64,000 nt of DNA, taken from Bugula neritina (taxonomy: Eukaryota > Bryozoa > Gymnolaemata > Cheilostomatida > Bugulidae). The stretch covers positions 5,824,429 to 5,888,428 of the forward strand of contig OZ037769.1 in the NCBI GenBank assembly GCA_964035545.1, given 5' to 3'. The position numbers were made by a program, and so were the translations under genes. Position 1 is the first letter of the stretch, and each line of letters opens with the position of its first letter. This document shows, piece after piece, positions 26,247-38,246 of this stretch. A model generated the notes under the pieces. That model was not told the DNA's origin. It saw only the letters and a list, made by a program, of their open reading frames with translations, and did no database searches.

Positions 26247-29200
26247 ACACCCACACATAGAAATGTTTTAAATTTTGTACGCACTTATCAAATAACTTGT
26301 AGCCACTTTGTAATTTGAATAAAATTCTTGTAATTTAAAAAAATTCCGTTCAGGTAGCTAAACATTTCATTTGTACAAGACATTCATTTCATACAAGATG
26401 CATTCAGCTCCATGAAACTGCTTTTCAGTGCATCAGTGAATCTCAAAAGCAAATGCCACATTTGTCTTGCTGACTCAGCTTACATCAACACAATTCATAC
26501 TTTACAGTGTTCATATTTACTAAAGGAAAGGCTGCTCTTGTTAATTTGTAGCATCAATTTTCACAGCTAGGTTATAAGCCTAAAAATTGAGTTAATTTTT
26601 TTCTCTACTATCTAAAGTTGACTTTCATTATATCAATAATATTTCATTATCTTATACTGGCACAACTAAAGTGATTTTATTCTGGTAAAGTCAGTCAGTT
26701 GAAACCTCCATATATATCTTTTGCTTCAGGCTTTGGGTTTACATGACCATGAACACGGTCACGCTCATGATGAAGTCAAAGCTGTGGTCCTGGAAGACTT
26801 CACAGCCAAAATGCTTGCAGCTGTAGCCGGTGAGTTGTCCCTTTTGATTTGTAAATAGTAATACTTTGCTCGAGAGAGAGAACGTTTAAGTTCAGTACCG
26901 CATGTAAAACTTGTTTGTTAGCTAATTTAACAGGCTACGCTAATCCCTGAACCAAACGAGTTTGAAAACTTGTTTTTTGGTCTCATTTTAGCTATCTACG
27001 TCTTCTTTTTGTTTGAGTTTGCCATGACTAAGTTGGGAGGACACAGCCATCTTGGAGATGATCATGTGAGTATCTTAAGAATATTTTACTCTGTAATCAG
27101 TTTATAACGGTTTAAAATAATCTGCATGTCATTTCATTACTATCTTCTGTAGCAGCTGTGACCTACTTTTTCAGTCAAACATTCAGATCTTTTTACGTAT
27201 AATTCATGATACTTATTCATGTAATGTATTCCTTTAAATTGTTGTGGTGGTACCAACTTAGTTTTTTGCTATCCATATATACAGTTTCAGTTGCATTCTA
27301 GCATCAAGTGCATGCATAAAATTTACCATGATAAGGCACATGTACAATCTAGGAACTTGTAGAGAGAGGAGGTAGTTAATAATTTGCCATCATGATTGAT
27401 GCATGACCATGTAATAATGGCATTGCATTATTTCTTATACTAAATGTATGTCTCTTGGTTTGGAGTGTAGGTTGAACATGCCGATATTTGAACCATAAAT
27501 AAGAGTTAGATATTGAGCACATTCTGAAATTCTCCACCCTGGCACACCTTTATTGATCTAGGCACTAAGGTTTCAATTGTTATTAGATTTAAGCAGCTAG
27601 AAGAATAAATGGAAACAAAGCAAAATTATATTGACAAGCTAAATGTTTTGCAACAATTCAAGTTTTGCATGCTCCAAGCTGTTGACTTTAAGAAAGATGG
27701 AATACTTTGAATATTATCATTTAGTTTGGAGCAATTATCTTAGCGAATTTTGAGGTTATTTGTGCACATTTTTTCTGTTTAGTGAGTTTAGGAAGATATA
27801 GACTTAGGCCTATGTCTTTGAAATTTGGTTAGGGGGAGTTTTGCAGCTCTTCTCATGGAATATAAATCAACAAGTAAAGGCTGCACTAAAATTGGGCAAT
27901 GCAAAGCATATATAGTAACTGTGCATGTTTTTCTCAAAGCAGCACAGTGAGCTATAGATAGAAATCGTAATATTACAAGAACTGCATGGCTGCCTTTACT
28001 ATAATGTCAGAAATCAGTATTTATACTGCCGCTTCCCTCACAATGAGTAGTTATTGTAGTCCTCAGAGTTTAATGTATTAATATTTTATATTCCCTTTAG
28101 AGTCACAGTCATAGTCACAATAAGTATAGTGATGGTAGCTCCGTGGATACTGATGGATACGATAATAGTGGGTTTTCATCAAATCTAGAAATGGCTGAAA
28201 AGGTACATTTTTACACTATTTTAACAAATTAAAAATTTATTTCCTGACAGCTGTCTGTTAGAATGCCTAGAATCACGATGTGCATTTGCCAAGTTGGCTC
28301 AGTTATTTCCAGCCAACTGTAAGGGCTGGGTTGCAACAGCTGAGCTCTATTTGCAGGGTTAATATGGCAGCCATGTTTTGAGAGCAATGCAAACAATCGT
28401 CATGTTATATCACCTATACTTACTAAAATATGTAATAACATTTGTTTTTCTCGTGTTTTTGTTTGAGTGTTGGTTTCTAGTTTCATGCAAAGTAAACTCT
28501 GCAATCTCAATAACACATCTGGCCGTTTTAAATGTAGCTTAGTATTTTGGCGACTAAAAGGATAAATATAGCATAGGCTTCCTCACAGTTAGAACGTCTA
28601 CAAAGCCGTTACTTAGTAATTGTCTTTCCTGTGTTTTAAATTAGTTCATCAATATAGGCTCAGTGTATTCTCTCGCACACAAAAACCTCTTCAACTAGAA
28701 GCAGTTAGTTCTTAACTCCGAGACTCAACTCTGACTCATCCCCATGACTCAGCTCTGACTCACATATTGTAGAAAGGTAATTCTGGCAAAGGATCAGCTG
28801 ATAGCCAGAGTGCTAGTCAAGATGAGGAATCTGGAAAGAGCTGCTGGAAGCTGCCTACTGTTGTGCATATGATTATAATAGGAGATGGACTGCACAACTT
28901 TGTAGATGGTTTAGCTATAGGGGCAGCATTTGCTGCCGATTATAAGACTGGTCTATCCGTCTCCATTGCTGTCTTATGCCATGAACTGCCTCATGAATTA
29001 GGTAAGAAAGTACTATTATTAAGATGCAGGCGTACTAGTTTTTCAACTTTTATATCATATTTTGAGAACTGCTTTCCTTTTATAGCAGAAAGTAAAGCTA
29101 TTTCTACTGCCAGTTATAAAAACTTGATTAAAGAGTTATCTTCTCTCAGCCAATTTACTATGCATACCATAACATTCAGTTCTGTTATGAGACATTAAAA

Positions 29201-30417
29201 GCTGAGACATTGAATAAAATTTTATGCAGTTTAGCATTATGCCATAATTATGTAAAATATGAAATAGTTTTCGAACTCTGTTAAAACGATATGTTATGGC
29301 TAATTTTGGATTACACCTCTCACTATTCTGGCAGCATGGTTTAAGGGCTTGCAGAGTAACACAAATGTAATTATGACAAGATGTCTTTGCTTTCTATTAT
29401 ATTGAAACCTACCAGCTAGTCTTAGTACGAAAACCTATACTGATATATGATATAAGATCTAAATGTTATTTGTTTTGACTGCCTTTTAGGTGATTTTGCT
29501 GTTTTGCTGTCTGCCGGACTGACTCCAAAAAAAGTGCTGTTAGCCAATTTTCTCAGCGCATGTACTGCTTTTATCGGGCTGTATATTGGACTAGCTGTAA
29601 GCACAGAAGAAGCCACAAGGCAATGGATATTTGCTGCCACGGCTGGAATGTTCTTATATATCGCTCTAGTTGATATGGTAATATCACATAATATGTTTCA
29701 TGTAAATGTCCAGTATTACAGCACCATGTTGTGCCTCACATCAGAGTTATTGTCTCTCTGCATATCATCTAAAAGAGTATGCAACTCCTAATTTATTAAT
29801 TTGGCATAGAAGTTATAGACGCATAATATTAATTCAATATTTAGCAATGCTGTAGTGAGTAGTATATTACAGAATTACTGTTATTGGAGACGCATAGTTT
29901 ATTTCTCAGTCATTTACAGTTATTTAATATGTTATTAATGAATGGGCTTGCGAACGGTTTACTAATCAAAGCATGGAATGGCTAGACTGCCAAAGTATCC
30001 ACAACTTGTTCACTGTGAGATCGTAAATTTGTTTTGAAGATGTCTTATAATCCTATGAACATAATCGCATGCACACAGTTTTTTGAAAGGCAACTCCAAA
30101 TAACAAACTTAGCCTTCACTTTTCTTTTCATCAAAGTTGCAGCTTTAATCAGTCCAAACTGGCTAAATATTCATATAAAGTATTATGTAGGAGACACTTC
30201 TTTCTGGATTTATTCTGAATTACAAATGAAACTTTAATGTTAATCTACTCAAAAATCACATTTATTTATTGTGTTAATGTATTTTTAGGTCCCAGAACTT
30301 GCGAGAAGACAGAGTAAAACGACTTTGCGTCTGATTGTTTTACAAAATGTTGGTCTGCTCTTGGGTTTTGCCTGCATGATCATTATCGCAGTTTTTGAGG
30401 AGCATATTCAGTTATAG
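13258..30417 (+). CDS. zinc transporter ZIP4/ZIP12-like (SLC39A, LIV-1 subfamily), complete
   Basis: Fourteen exons: 13258-13443, 16407-16587, 20714-20934, 21265-21367, 22952-23062, 23711-23850, 24586-24766, 25995-26164, 26730-26829, 26992-27065, 28101-28202, 28773-29001, 29490-29677, 30289-30417. All junctions keep phase; total 704 aa. Predicted to bring zinc into the cytosol across the plasma membrane. Residues 1-19 are a signal peptide. The ectodomain (about 20-375) carries a His-rich loop at about 142-196 and two Cys-led helical repeats ([24 protein letters not shown]), the second followed by an ISLAVIQQL helix like the PAL-region of ZIP4/12. TM1 starts near 376. Cytosolic His clusters ([16 protein letters not shown]) sit in the membrane domain. 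Metal-site motifs are HNFVDG (564-569) and HELPHE (593-598), then [11 protein letters not shown], the LIV-1 signature. ZIP12/ZIP4 assignment rests on the ectodomain repeats; subtype is not certain. Confidence 0.92.
13444..16406 (+). other. ZIP intron 1
   Basis: A 3-kb intron with consensus GTTAGT donor and TTACAG acceptor. It holds a family A SINE copy at 16045-16253. Apart from AT-rich unique sequence I see nothing else. Confidence 0.8.
16045..16253 (-). mobile_element. SINE family A copy
   Basis: Read on the minus strand it has the tRNA-like head (GTGTAGTGGTTAGAGCCATGG), a B-box-like GGTTCGAGTCC, the block CCATCAATGATGC and the same tail as the copies at 33636 and 42526. It lies about 150 bp before ZIP exon 2. 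Confidence 0.7.
16588..20713 (+). other. ZIP intron 2
   Basis: A 4.1-kb intron between the first ectodomain exon and the His-rich exon. A 104-codon open frame at 17661-17975 has no recognisable domain and no splice context, so I do not count it as a gene. Nothing else is seen. Confidence 0.75.
20714..20934 (+). other. His-rich loop exon of the ZIP gene
   Basis: This single exon encodes 73 residues, of which 19 are His, arranged as four HDHDH-type blocks separated by short Pro/Thr linkers (TTPDP, PTVDT, TTADP). The underlying DNA is a partly regular CATGAT repeat, so block number is likely to vary by slippage. In ZIP family members such loops bind zinc and are thought to sense or deliver it. 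Confidence 0.85.
21422..21762. mobile_element. non-autonomous hAT-type MITE
   Basis: The ends are CAGGGGTGTGCAAC and the reverse complement of CAGGGCTGTCTAAC (11 of 14 matching), the CAGGG...TGT pattern of hAT transposon ends. It is flanked by 8-bp direct repeats TGTTGGAC (21414-21421) and TGTTAGAC (21763-21770), 7 of 8 identical, matching the 8-bp target duplication of hAT elements. It is 341 bp with no transposase frame, in the ZIP intron just after the exon ending at 21367. The inner part is GC-rich at both ends (GGGGGGGGCACAGC; CCTGGGGCCTCC). Confidence 0.75.
24805..24978 (+). mobile_element. tRNA-derived SINE, family B
   Basis: The head GTCCCTGTGGTGTAATAGCT is followed by a B box within TCGGGTTTGAACCCCAGC, both tRNA-like. 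A body with TTTAAAGAATCCATGACCC and a tail ending in TATTCATATATATTC follow. Tail fragments of the same family occur at 2440-2505 (+) and 25235-25290 (-). The head and tail differ from family A. Confidence 0.65.
25235..25290 (-). repeat. SINE family B tail fragment, inverted
   Basis: Read on the minus strand it gives TAAAGAATCTATGACCTAC followed by CAGTATTGAAACATCCATATATATTC, matching the tail at 24915-24975. The pair lies in opposite orientation about 270 bp apart in the same ZIP intron. Confidence 0.5.
26181..26258. repeat. (CA)n microsatellite
   Basis: A perfect (AC)32 run at 26181-26244, followed by two CCACAC interruptions. It begins 16 bases after the GT donor at 26165 that closes the TM1-TM2 exon of the ZIP gene. 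Confidence 0.97.
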
Positions 30418-30620
30418 CCACGCAGTGCCATCAATTATAACACACTTTAACTTAATTTTTCCAATAAGTTTTATTTTTTTATTTCTATGCATCATTTAGT
30501 TAATTTTTACCAATTTTATATTTACATGTACCATAACCATAACCAGTACTTTGTTATTGTTATCAAGCAAGCTTTGTTGACTAATGATTTTATTCTGTGA
30601 GCTTTACTAGTGTTAATAAT

Positions 30621-30693
30621 TTTATTTAGGTTTTCAAAGCGAAAAAACTTTATCTTGGTTTGAAAAATTTAAAGATAAGTTACAAAAAATAAA
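30621..30693. promoter_or_regulatory. facing polyadenylation signals of ZIP and TMEM60
   Basis: AATAAA at 30688-30693 on the plus strand is a fitting signal for the ZIP transcript, 271 bp past its stop. On the minus strand, AATAAA at 30626-30621 fits TMEM60, 237 bp past its stop. If both are used, the two convergent transcripts overlap tail to tail. Confidence 0.4.
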
Positions 30694-30862
30694 TAATCCA
30701 AAGTATGACCATCCCAAACAAACTATAGTTTTTACATAATTTTAAAACTCTGTAAAAGTACATTTAATTGTTATAAACAAAGTGAAAAACAATACAAATA
30801 ATACATATTAATCAAAATTGGCTCTGTTTTAACCAGAAAAATAGCAGACATTATCTTGTGAT

Positions 30863-31243
30863 TCAATGAAATGCGAGTATTCCAGCCTCCACGACCAGAC
30901 CGAGAAGCAAACACCAAAACGGAATAAACACATGGAATAGCTTTAAGTTATAGTCATACTGTAAATATATACATAGAAGTAGTTCAAAGAATAACTTTAA
31001 ACAACCAGAAACAATTCTCCAAATATTCTGTGCAGAATTTCTTTCCCGAGAGTCTGTGTTTCTATGACGGAGGCCAATTTTCAGTCCCCAGTAGAGAATA
31101 ACTATAAGGTCATATATCCACATGGGTATGAATATAAGAAACCAGTTCCATGTGATTAGCTTATCCAGTCTCAATAATACGAATATCATAAATAGCATCA
31201 GAGACAGCCATGTGACCAGGCATCGCAGGATCAGAGCGGCCAT
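30863..31243 (-). CDS. TMEM60: transmembrane protein 60
   Basis: A single uninterrupted exon of 126 aa, near the vertebrate TMEM60 length (about 133 aa), which also has an intronless coding region. Four hydrophobic segments lie at about residues 8-26, 33-54, 76-96 and 103-124. The family block WNWFLIFIPMWIYD (32-45) and the second HVFIPFW motif (about 104-110) are clear, and the TWLSLMLFMIFVLLRLD start matches the family's first helix. A basic loop (RHRNTDSRERN) separates TM2 and TM3. The molecular function of this membrane protein is not established. It is convergent with the ZIP gene, whose stop is 445 bp away. The start context is GATACAATATGG, with A at -3 and G at +4. Confidence 0.9.
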   Translation of the reverse strand: MAALILRCLVTWLSLMLFMIFVLLRLDKLITWNWFLIFIPMWIYDLIVILYWGLKIGLRHRNTDSRERNSAQNIWRIVSGCLKLFFELLLCIYLQYDYNLKLFHVFIPFWCLLLGLVVEAGILAFH

Positions 31244-33444
31244 ATTGTATCTTGCTCAACTTTAATCATCACGTCTGCACATATTCAGTACTACATTGCT
31301 GGCTGAAACAGAACCAAGATTTAATTAAATGAACAACAATTGAAAAACAAAATCAGTATTCAAAACTACAGCAAAATGCTGCATTTATGAGCGAATAAGT
31401 ATATTACATTACTTAGTCTCCAGTAAGCATGCCTTTCAGACTATCAAACTTAGTAATAAGCAAAGCAATGGAATTTGAAGGCTGTGTATTGGTGATTTCA
31501 ATAGAAATTAAATACTTCAAGAATATCTAATGATAAACATTAATACTCAACTAAAAGCAAAAAAGAGAGATAAGTGACTATATTAATATTGCAAATAAAC
31601 TTTTAGATGCATTGTATTATCCGACTGATCGTATATACTGTAAGCTGGAGCATGAAATTTAAAAAGTTATGATTTTATAATTATAATCATTGTTATAAAT
31701 CAAATTTTATACATGATTATAATAGTTTTTGTTTTTAATATTAAAACGTTGTTATTGTATTTTACATAATGACCATGTTTATGTTAAGATATATCCCAGA
31801 TCACATGTAATTATACTACATGAGATATACAATAACATTAATAATAGTAAAAATAATAATAGTAATACTGACAATACTGACAATGCAAATAAAATAATTT
31901 GAACATTTTAATTTATAAAATAAATTAAAATGAAACTTCAATGTTTATAATTGTTGTAAATATTATAATTACAATTATTATTAACATAACAACAATTTAT
32001 AATAGTTATATCAAATTCAAGTTAATACTTAAATTTATAAGTTATAACTATAAGTATAAGCATATTTTAGGAGTATAACTGTAAAACTAAGAGTAAATGT
32101 ATAACTATAAATATAACTAAAACTTATACTATTTATCTTATGCTTATACTTTATAGTTATATCATTACTATTAGTATTATTTATACTTATAAACTATACT
32201 TATAGTCATTATTTGTTATAACAGTTTTTAAATTCATTAGTTGGTTATTGGTATTACTTAACCTTATACTTATACTTGTACGTATCAGTTATTATTTTTG
32301 GGCTTTGGGTTATGGCTTTTAGTTTTATTATATTTATTAGTTATTACTAAGTATTAGTATTAGTATTACTACTATATTATTAGTATAACTATAAAGTAAA
32401 ACTGATAGTGATAGTGATAGGTTTATAACTTTACAATTTATATTTAATTTTATGTTATAGATTAGTCAAATTTTACAGCACAGCATTATCTTAGTATTTA
32501 TATTATTAAAGATACTACCATTGATTTAACCATTTACTATAAGTAATAAAGTATAAGTAGTAAATTTAAAGTACTACTACTACTAGTATTACTGCCACTA
32601 TTTTGGTTTAATTTTTGTACAGGAAACTAAGAGAATGATTCAAAAATGGGGTTGGTGTTTATTCTAAAGTTAGAACGCAGGTAAAGTTGCAGAGAAACGA
32701 TAACTCTATCGCTGAAATATAATTTGTAACTACAAGTTTTAATTCAAATTGATGTTGCTCTTTAATTCCCTTTTCATATGTAACTATAAATAAATAATAA
32801 TAATTATGCTTACTTAATTATTATTTTAGTAATAATTGATTTTAAAATAAATTATAAACCACTATAATACAGCATCGAATAATGAAGTGGTATGCCAAAG
32901 AATAGAAATTGCGATCAATAAGTGACCAATCAACTTTTTTGAAAGTGCAAAAGTGCTTTAAATCTCAGTCTTGGTCTTTCTTGGTTATGCCTGCTTTCGT
33001 TTAACTGTGAGTAGAGAACTTGTAGAGGTAAGTGAGAAAATATTGATACATTGTGCTTTTATAATAATGGATTTTTATTTATTTACACTACAAAGTTGAT
33101 CTTATGGCACCTTTCAGTGGTCTTTTATCACCTATTTTAAAGATGCAGAAAGACAAAAATAATTTAAAGTAATGTCATCAAGTATGTATTAAACTCTAGA
33201 TAGAATTATACAATTTTAATTTTGATAATTATTTATTTTTATACAACAGCTTTAATATACATTTCCAAAACGATATAATAATCTTAATAACACATTTGAA
33301 AAGAAGCAACACATTTTTATACATAGTATTTACAAAAATTTATATATGTCTTACAAGCAATTCAAAGTTTTTAAAAATAATTTCAAGGCTACTTTATCAG
33401 ATTTAAAGCACAATTCAGTAAACATACAATATTTGAGTATTATT
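31244..33444. other. AT-rich intergenic stretch with quasi-repeats
   Basis: The region between TMEM60 and Nanos (5' flank of the former, 3' flank of the latter). About 31740-32600 is a degenerate run of TAT/TAC/AGT trinucleotide-like words (for example ATAACTATAAGTATAAGC and AGTATTAGTATTAGTATTAC), like the one in PHAF1 intron 1. No gene is seen. Minus-strand AATAAA words near 33070-33085 and 33230 could end the Nanos transcript. Confidence 0.6.
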
Positions 33445-36400
33445 TTATTTCTTTTTTAGACCAATTGAATTTCTCCCAGCTTGCTGTTTAATTGCCTTGG
33501 CCACAGACTCTTCCTTAGACCAAGGACAGTAACTCAGTGTATGAGCTGTGTCTCCTGGAAAATGAAACAAACTTCCATTAACAGTAAAAGAATCAAAGTC
33601 TAATTACATTGTTTACTTATAAAAAAGTTCACACAAGTTTATAGTCACAATTCCTGTGACAAATTGCTGATGGAAAGGGTTTACCTGTTAAATCGGGCTA
33701 AAAACTTATTCAGATGAGGCATATGAGCAATTATGACTGAATGCTTTCCCTAACATCACCAATGGCTTTTACTGGGGTTTGAACTCATGGCTACAGGTAT
33801 ACTATCCAAACGCTCTAACCCCTAGACCACAGCTGCTCCCTACGTTGTTTACAAGTAGGTACACTTTAAATTTAATATAAGTATGCTATATTATTAATGC
33901 CAACACACTTTTTGACAAGTCTAATGCTGTTTGAATCATAGACAATGTTGTTTTTGACTTTGTTACTCATACTGAACTATTGAGAGCAGACAATTCAGTA
34001 TTCATAACGTGGCTTGATCTGCTTCATTACTTTTAAATGGACAGTTACTCGCTTTTAAATAAAACCTTATAAGCTTTTACTCTACATAAATGTGCATCAT
34101 TTTTATTCACACACAAATGCTATGCTCTAAATATGTATTTAGCATTGCTTCTAACCATTATTTTTGCAATAGAAAATTAATTTTCAATATTTAGGTTACC
34201 CATAATTGGATATAATCAAACTGCTCACAAAAAAGATTAATTCTAAATGCTGTAAAACATCTTGATCGGTGTATGCTGTGTTTTACTATAGTAAAATCAA
34301 AATAGGGTATAATGCAATAACCTGCATTCTATTGGAGGAATAGACATTAATGCTAATAAACACAAAGCATTATAGTTGACAGGGTTTATTCGCTAACTGA
34401 GCAAAAAGAGAAAATATAGTTAAAGTAAATGCTGCTGTAATATTTTGCACTACCTACCTGTTCCTCCACACTGTGGACAGACATAAGATCTCAATACTGG
34501 ACATGTCAAGTTTCTATCAGCATCTCTAAGAGCATGGCTGTTATAGACAGCAGGCCTTTCACCATTGCCTCTGCAGAAGTTACACGTCAAGTCTAAAATA
34601 GAATTAAAAATAGTGGAAATGCACCCTGTCAGCTAGAGGTTGCTACAGGCTGTCGATCTGTATTTTGCTGCTTCACATGCCTAGTCTTGTGGGTTGTTTT
34701 ACAGAGATCATGTCAGTTCGAAAGGGTATTCAGTAAAATAAAACTATAAAAAGTTTCAAGAAAATATCTCAGCGTCAGATTCTTACAGCAATAAATCAGT
34801 CGTGACTCATAAGAAACAAAGCACTGAAGCCTAAGACACAATGCAGAAACAGGTCAAAGGTTGAACTTGGCACGTGAGAATAGTCAAGAGTGGCAAGTAT
34901 AAGTAATGAATATCTACTTTCATTTTTTTTAAAATTAACCAACATGGCAACACACAATTTGCATTGCTAATGGTTAAGAAAACAAATTGCTAAGCATATT
35001 GAGACTATATAACTGACTACATGTTGTAAGATTTCTTACTCAGGACAATCATGGGGATAAAATAAGCACTGCTTGTGACAGCATGAGTGTAATGACCTCT
35101 TTCTATTACGCAATAAGAAAGCCTAAGAACCCATTTAAATGAGCCAGACAGTAAAGAGATTTAACAAAGGCATGCAGACTACCAGGTGATTGGGTATATT
35201 GAACAATTGTGACAGGCAATGTGTATAGGCTATTTTTCCAGAAAGTGTGTGCTTTATGTCATTATCTGTTATTTATTCTAGTGGCCTGGTTAATTCACAC
35301 ATGAGTCATGGTGATACTACTGCATGGATGAGGCAGACTAATAAGCTCGCATAGGCAGAAGTTATGGCCAGATAACAATTACATATAAGTTATACTATTA
35401 TATGTACAGAAAGTCTTGTACATATACTTATAGTGATTTATAGAATTTTGAAAGACACGCAAGCAAATTCCTATTATACACATTGCACTTCAATTACAAT
35501 AAGTTTAATTTTTATGAAGCAAGTTAATCGTTTATGGTTATCTTTTTCTTAAAGATTGGCTGCATCATATAAAGTAGTTTTCTTAATATATATTATGTAA
35601 TATATACCTAAAGTATCTGCATATATAACTTTACCACATAAGATCATATTACGCTTTGAGATTTTACAGCAAACTGGTATAAAAAAATTTATGATAAATT
35701 TAAATTACCATATATACAAATTATGTAGGCCACTTACTAGAAGATGCTGGTTTGATCCTCGTTGCTATGGAAACATGAGCTTGTTGTACTGATATAGGCT
35801 TATGTTTCTTGGTGTGGAGTCCACTACCTGAGAATATAATACTGCCTGGGCGAGGTGCAGGCATATGACCTTCACCCTGAGTCATGAAACTTCTTGGTGT
35901 TTCTCTATAAAAGATTTCTGGAGATTTGAGAGGGTAGAGAGGTCTCAATGTTCTTTGCCTTCGATTGCTCCAATTGGACAATTGTTCCTTAATTACAATA
36001 TATAAAATTATATCTAGCAGAATGTTGAATTTTTTTTAAATGCCAGCCATCTTAAAATCTACTTTATTGATTTTGATTATACATTATTATTAATTACTAA
36101 TAAATTAGACACAGAAGATATAATATAAAAAGATAAAAGTTTTGAATGCTTAAAATCAATATATTATATTATTGGTTTTTAATTATAATATGCATGGAAA
36201 CGTATGTTATAAATAAGATCTAATAAAATTATTTATGTGCAAACTTTAACTTAGTTTGTAGGTAAAAATAGATAAAAGCCTTCTTGAAACACACCTATAA
36301 AGTTTTAACCATGATATAAAAGAATAACCATTATACCATCAACAAATTAAAGGTAAATGGTGTTGGGTGAAGAGTTATTTGCTTATTATGGAACCCAGAT

Positions 36401-36784
36401 ATATCCTAAGACATAAGATGCTAATTGATCAAAACATATTGAAAAAATACATATAACTACATTATAAAATACATTACAAAAATCTAAAAAGTCAAAGAGA
36501 AAAGGTATTGATCAATTAAAAGTAGGCCAACACTACAGAAATAAGCAAAAGTGACTCCTATTTTAACAGCATGATGTAATAAAATGATATAAATTATATT
36601 CAAATTCATACCTGGTTACAAAGGTTCTTTTTTATTTTAATCAAGGCAACAAAATAATAATTGGTATTGATATTGTTGTACTGAAAACATTACTAATGAC
36701 GTATTTTAGTTTTATTGTTTCATTAATGTCAAATAGTTAGTTACATAAATGTGAACTTACCAAGATAAGAGATTCCGCATCCAT
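33445..36784 (-). CDS. nanos: Nanos homologue, complete
   Basis: Four exons on the minus strand: 36784-36761, 35987-35738, 34592-34458, 33554-33445 (TAA). All junctions keep phase; 172 aa. The two Nanos zinc knuckles are complete. The first is C-X2-C-X12-H-X10-C, starting at CNFC, with NSHALRD. The second is C-X2-C-X7-H-X4-C, from CPQC to TLSYCP, with the family CPVLRSYVCP linker between them. The last intron splits the second knuckle (GGT|G). Nanos proteins act with Pumilio and the CCR4-NOT deadenylase to repress translation, chiefly in germline and multipotent cells. The 90-residue N-terminal part is Arg/Ser/Pro-rich and has no motif I can match to the vertebrate NOT1-binding motif. The tail after the second knuckle is basic (GLKKK). 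The start ATGGATGC has A at -3. The first exon codes for only eight residues. Confidence 0.95.
33636..33841 (-). mobile_element. SINE family A copy
   Basis: Read on the minus strand: GGGAGCAGCTGTGGTCTAGG then GGTTAGAGCG, B box GAGTTCAAACCCCAG, CCATTGGTGATGTTAGG, and a tail with CCTTTCCATCAGC. Inserted in the last Nanos intron. Confidence 0.75.
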
Positions 36785-37740
36785 GATAAGCTAGTTTTGG
36801 CTTGAAGTTAAGGGTGGTCTTTACGGTTTAACTGAAACGTCTGAAATGAAAGAAGTACATTGAAATGTTTTGAATGCAGCCGGCAGGTGTTGTGGTTTGG
36901 GGTCCCAGTCAGATCACGATAGTGTCTATAAATAGCTCTAGTGTCATTACCCTGAGGGCTGAGAGTTAGGTTAGAATAGACTGTACCTAAGAACCCTCAG
37001 TGAGCGTATTATTACACTCTACAGTCTGGAGCTATTGGAGCTAACTATGGATCAGACATAGATTTTAAAATGCAATAACAGTTTGATGTGTTGTAACAAT
37101 CTTGTTCATTTTTATTCCAAAATTAATGAAATACCTTTTTATGATATATGTATGAATTAAAAATACGTTATCACATACAGTATTATATACATTACATGCA
37201 TACAATATATAATATAATATATACCCTATAATATGATACGTATTACATACTATAATACTCATCACATATTATATATAGTTATTGTGTGTAGCTGTCACTT
37301 CACTTACATCAATAAAAAATTTTTGTAAAGATTTGTTTTTAATAATCTATTACTCCTTCTAAATTATATAATATTGTGATTGCTAAAAATTATCACATGT
37401 ATAAATGTAGGCCAGCCTTCATATAACTAACCCCCTAAACACACTTTGCCCCACCGTAGGCCGTAAACAGTAAAAACAAAATGTCACTGCTGCATGTTAG
37501 GTTTGTCAACACCCGTTCACACACTGAACTAAAAGCATCACACAAATCACGCAGACTGTAACTGTTTTTGGCCGGTGGATATCCACGCTGCATAACAACT
37601 TTATACAATTCTGATTGGCTGGACTCTACCTGACCAGCTAATGATTGTATCTGGTAGGCCTAATAATGCATTTGCATTTGAAAATGTAGAGTTTTATATA
37701 AGTTATAGTGGTGATATTTTAGAGTTGGTACATTCTAAAC

Positions 37741-37861
37741 TCCCAACTCCCAACTTTAAGCTCAAAAATCTCAAACTACTGCACTCAGTCACCCCCAACT
37801 CGAAGCTGCTTATAAAATGATTCGAAGTTTTTACTGTCTCTATATATAGTATCTATATATA

Positions 37862-37917
<56 letters not shown>

Positions 37918-38246
37918 AAAATAATTGTGCAAACTAATTTGAAGAATAAATATAGCCGTCCATTTAACTTTTAGGTTTTTAGTTTGGTGTTTTTGTAGTT
38001 AGAGAAAGCTAGATTTTTAAGCTAGGTTTAATATCAACCAGGCGAATGAATATTTTTGAATTGTTTTATAAGCAGTTTCGAGTTGGGGGTGACTGAGTGC
38101 AGTAGTTTGAGATTTTTGAGCTTAAAGTTGGGAGTTCAAGTTGGAACTTGAAATCCCAACTCCAAACTTGAGAATCCCAAACTACTGCACTCAGTCACCC
38201 CCAACTCGAAGCTGCTTATAAAATGATTCGAAGTTTTTACTGTCTC
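37741..38246. repeat. nested fold-back repeat with direct and inverted copies
   Basis: One module appears three times. 37741-37840 and 38152-38246 are direct copies; the last about 66 bases, from ACTACTGCACTCAGTCACCC to the TTTTTACTGTCTC end, appear identical. 38063-38134 is an inverted copy (AGCAGTTTCGAGTTGGGGGT...). A (TA)n run at 37865-37913 sits between the first and inverted copies. No coding frame or target duplication is found. Confidence 0.75.
37865..37913. repeat. (TA)n microsatellite
   Basis: An uninterrupted TA run of about 48 bases inside the fold-back, preceded by related TATATAGT words. Confidence 0.95.

Noticed and set aside
26024-26260. ORF ending in a long His-Thr repeat
   Set aside because: It is ZIP exon 8 read through its donor into the (CA)n intron repeat; the exon ends at 26164.
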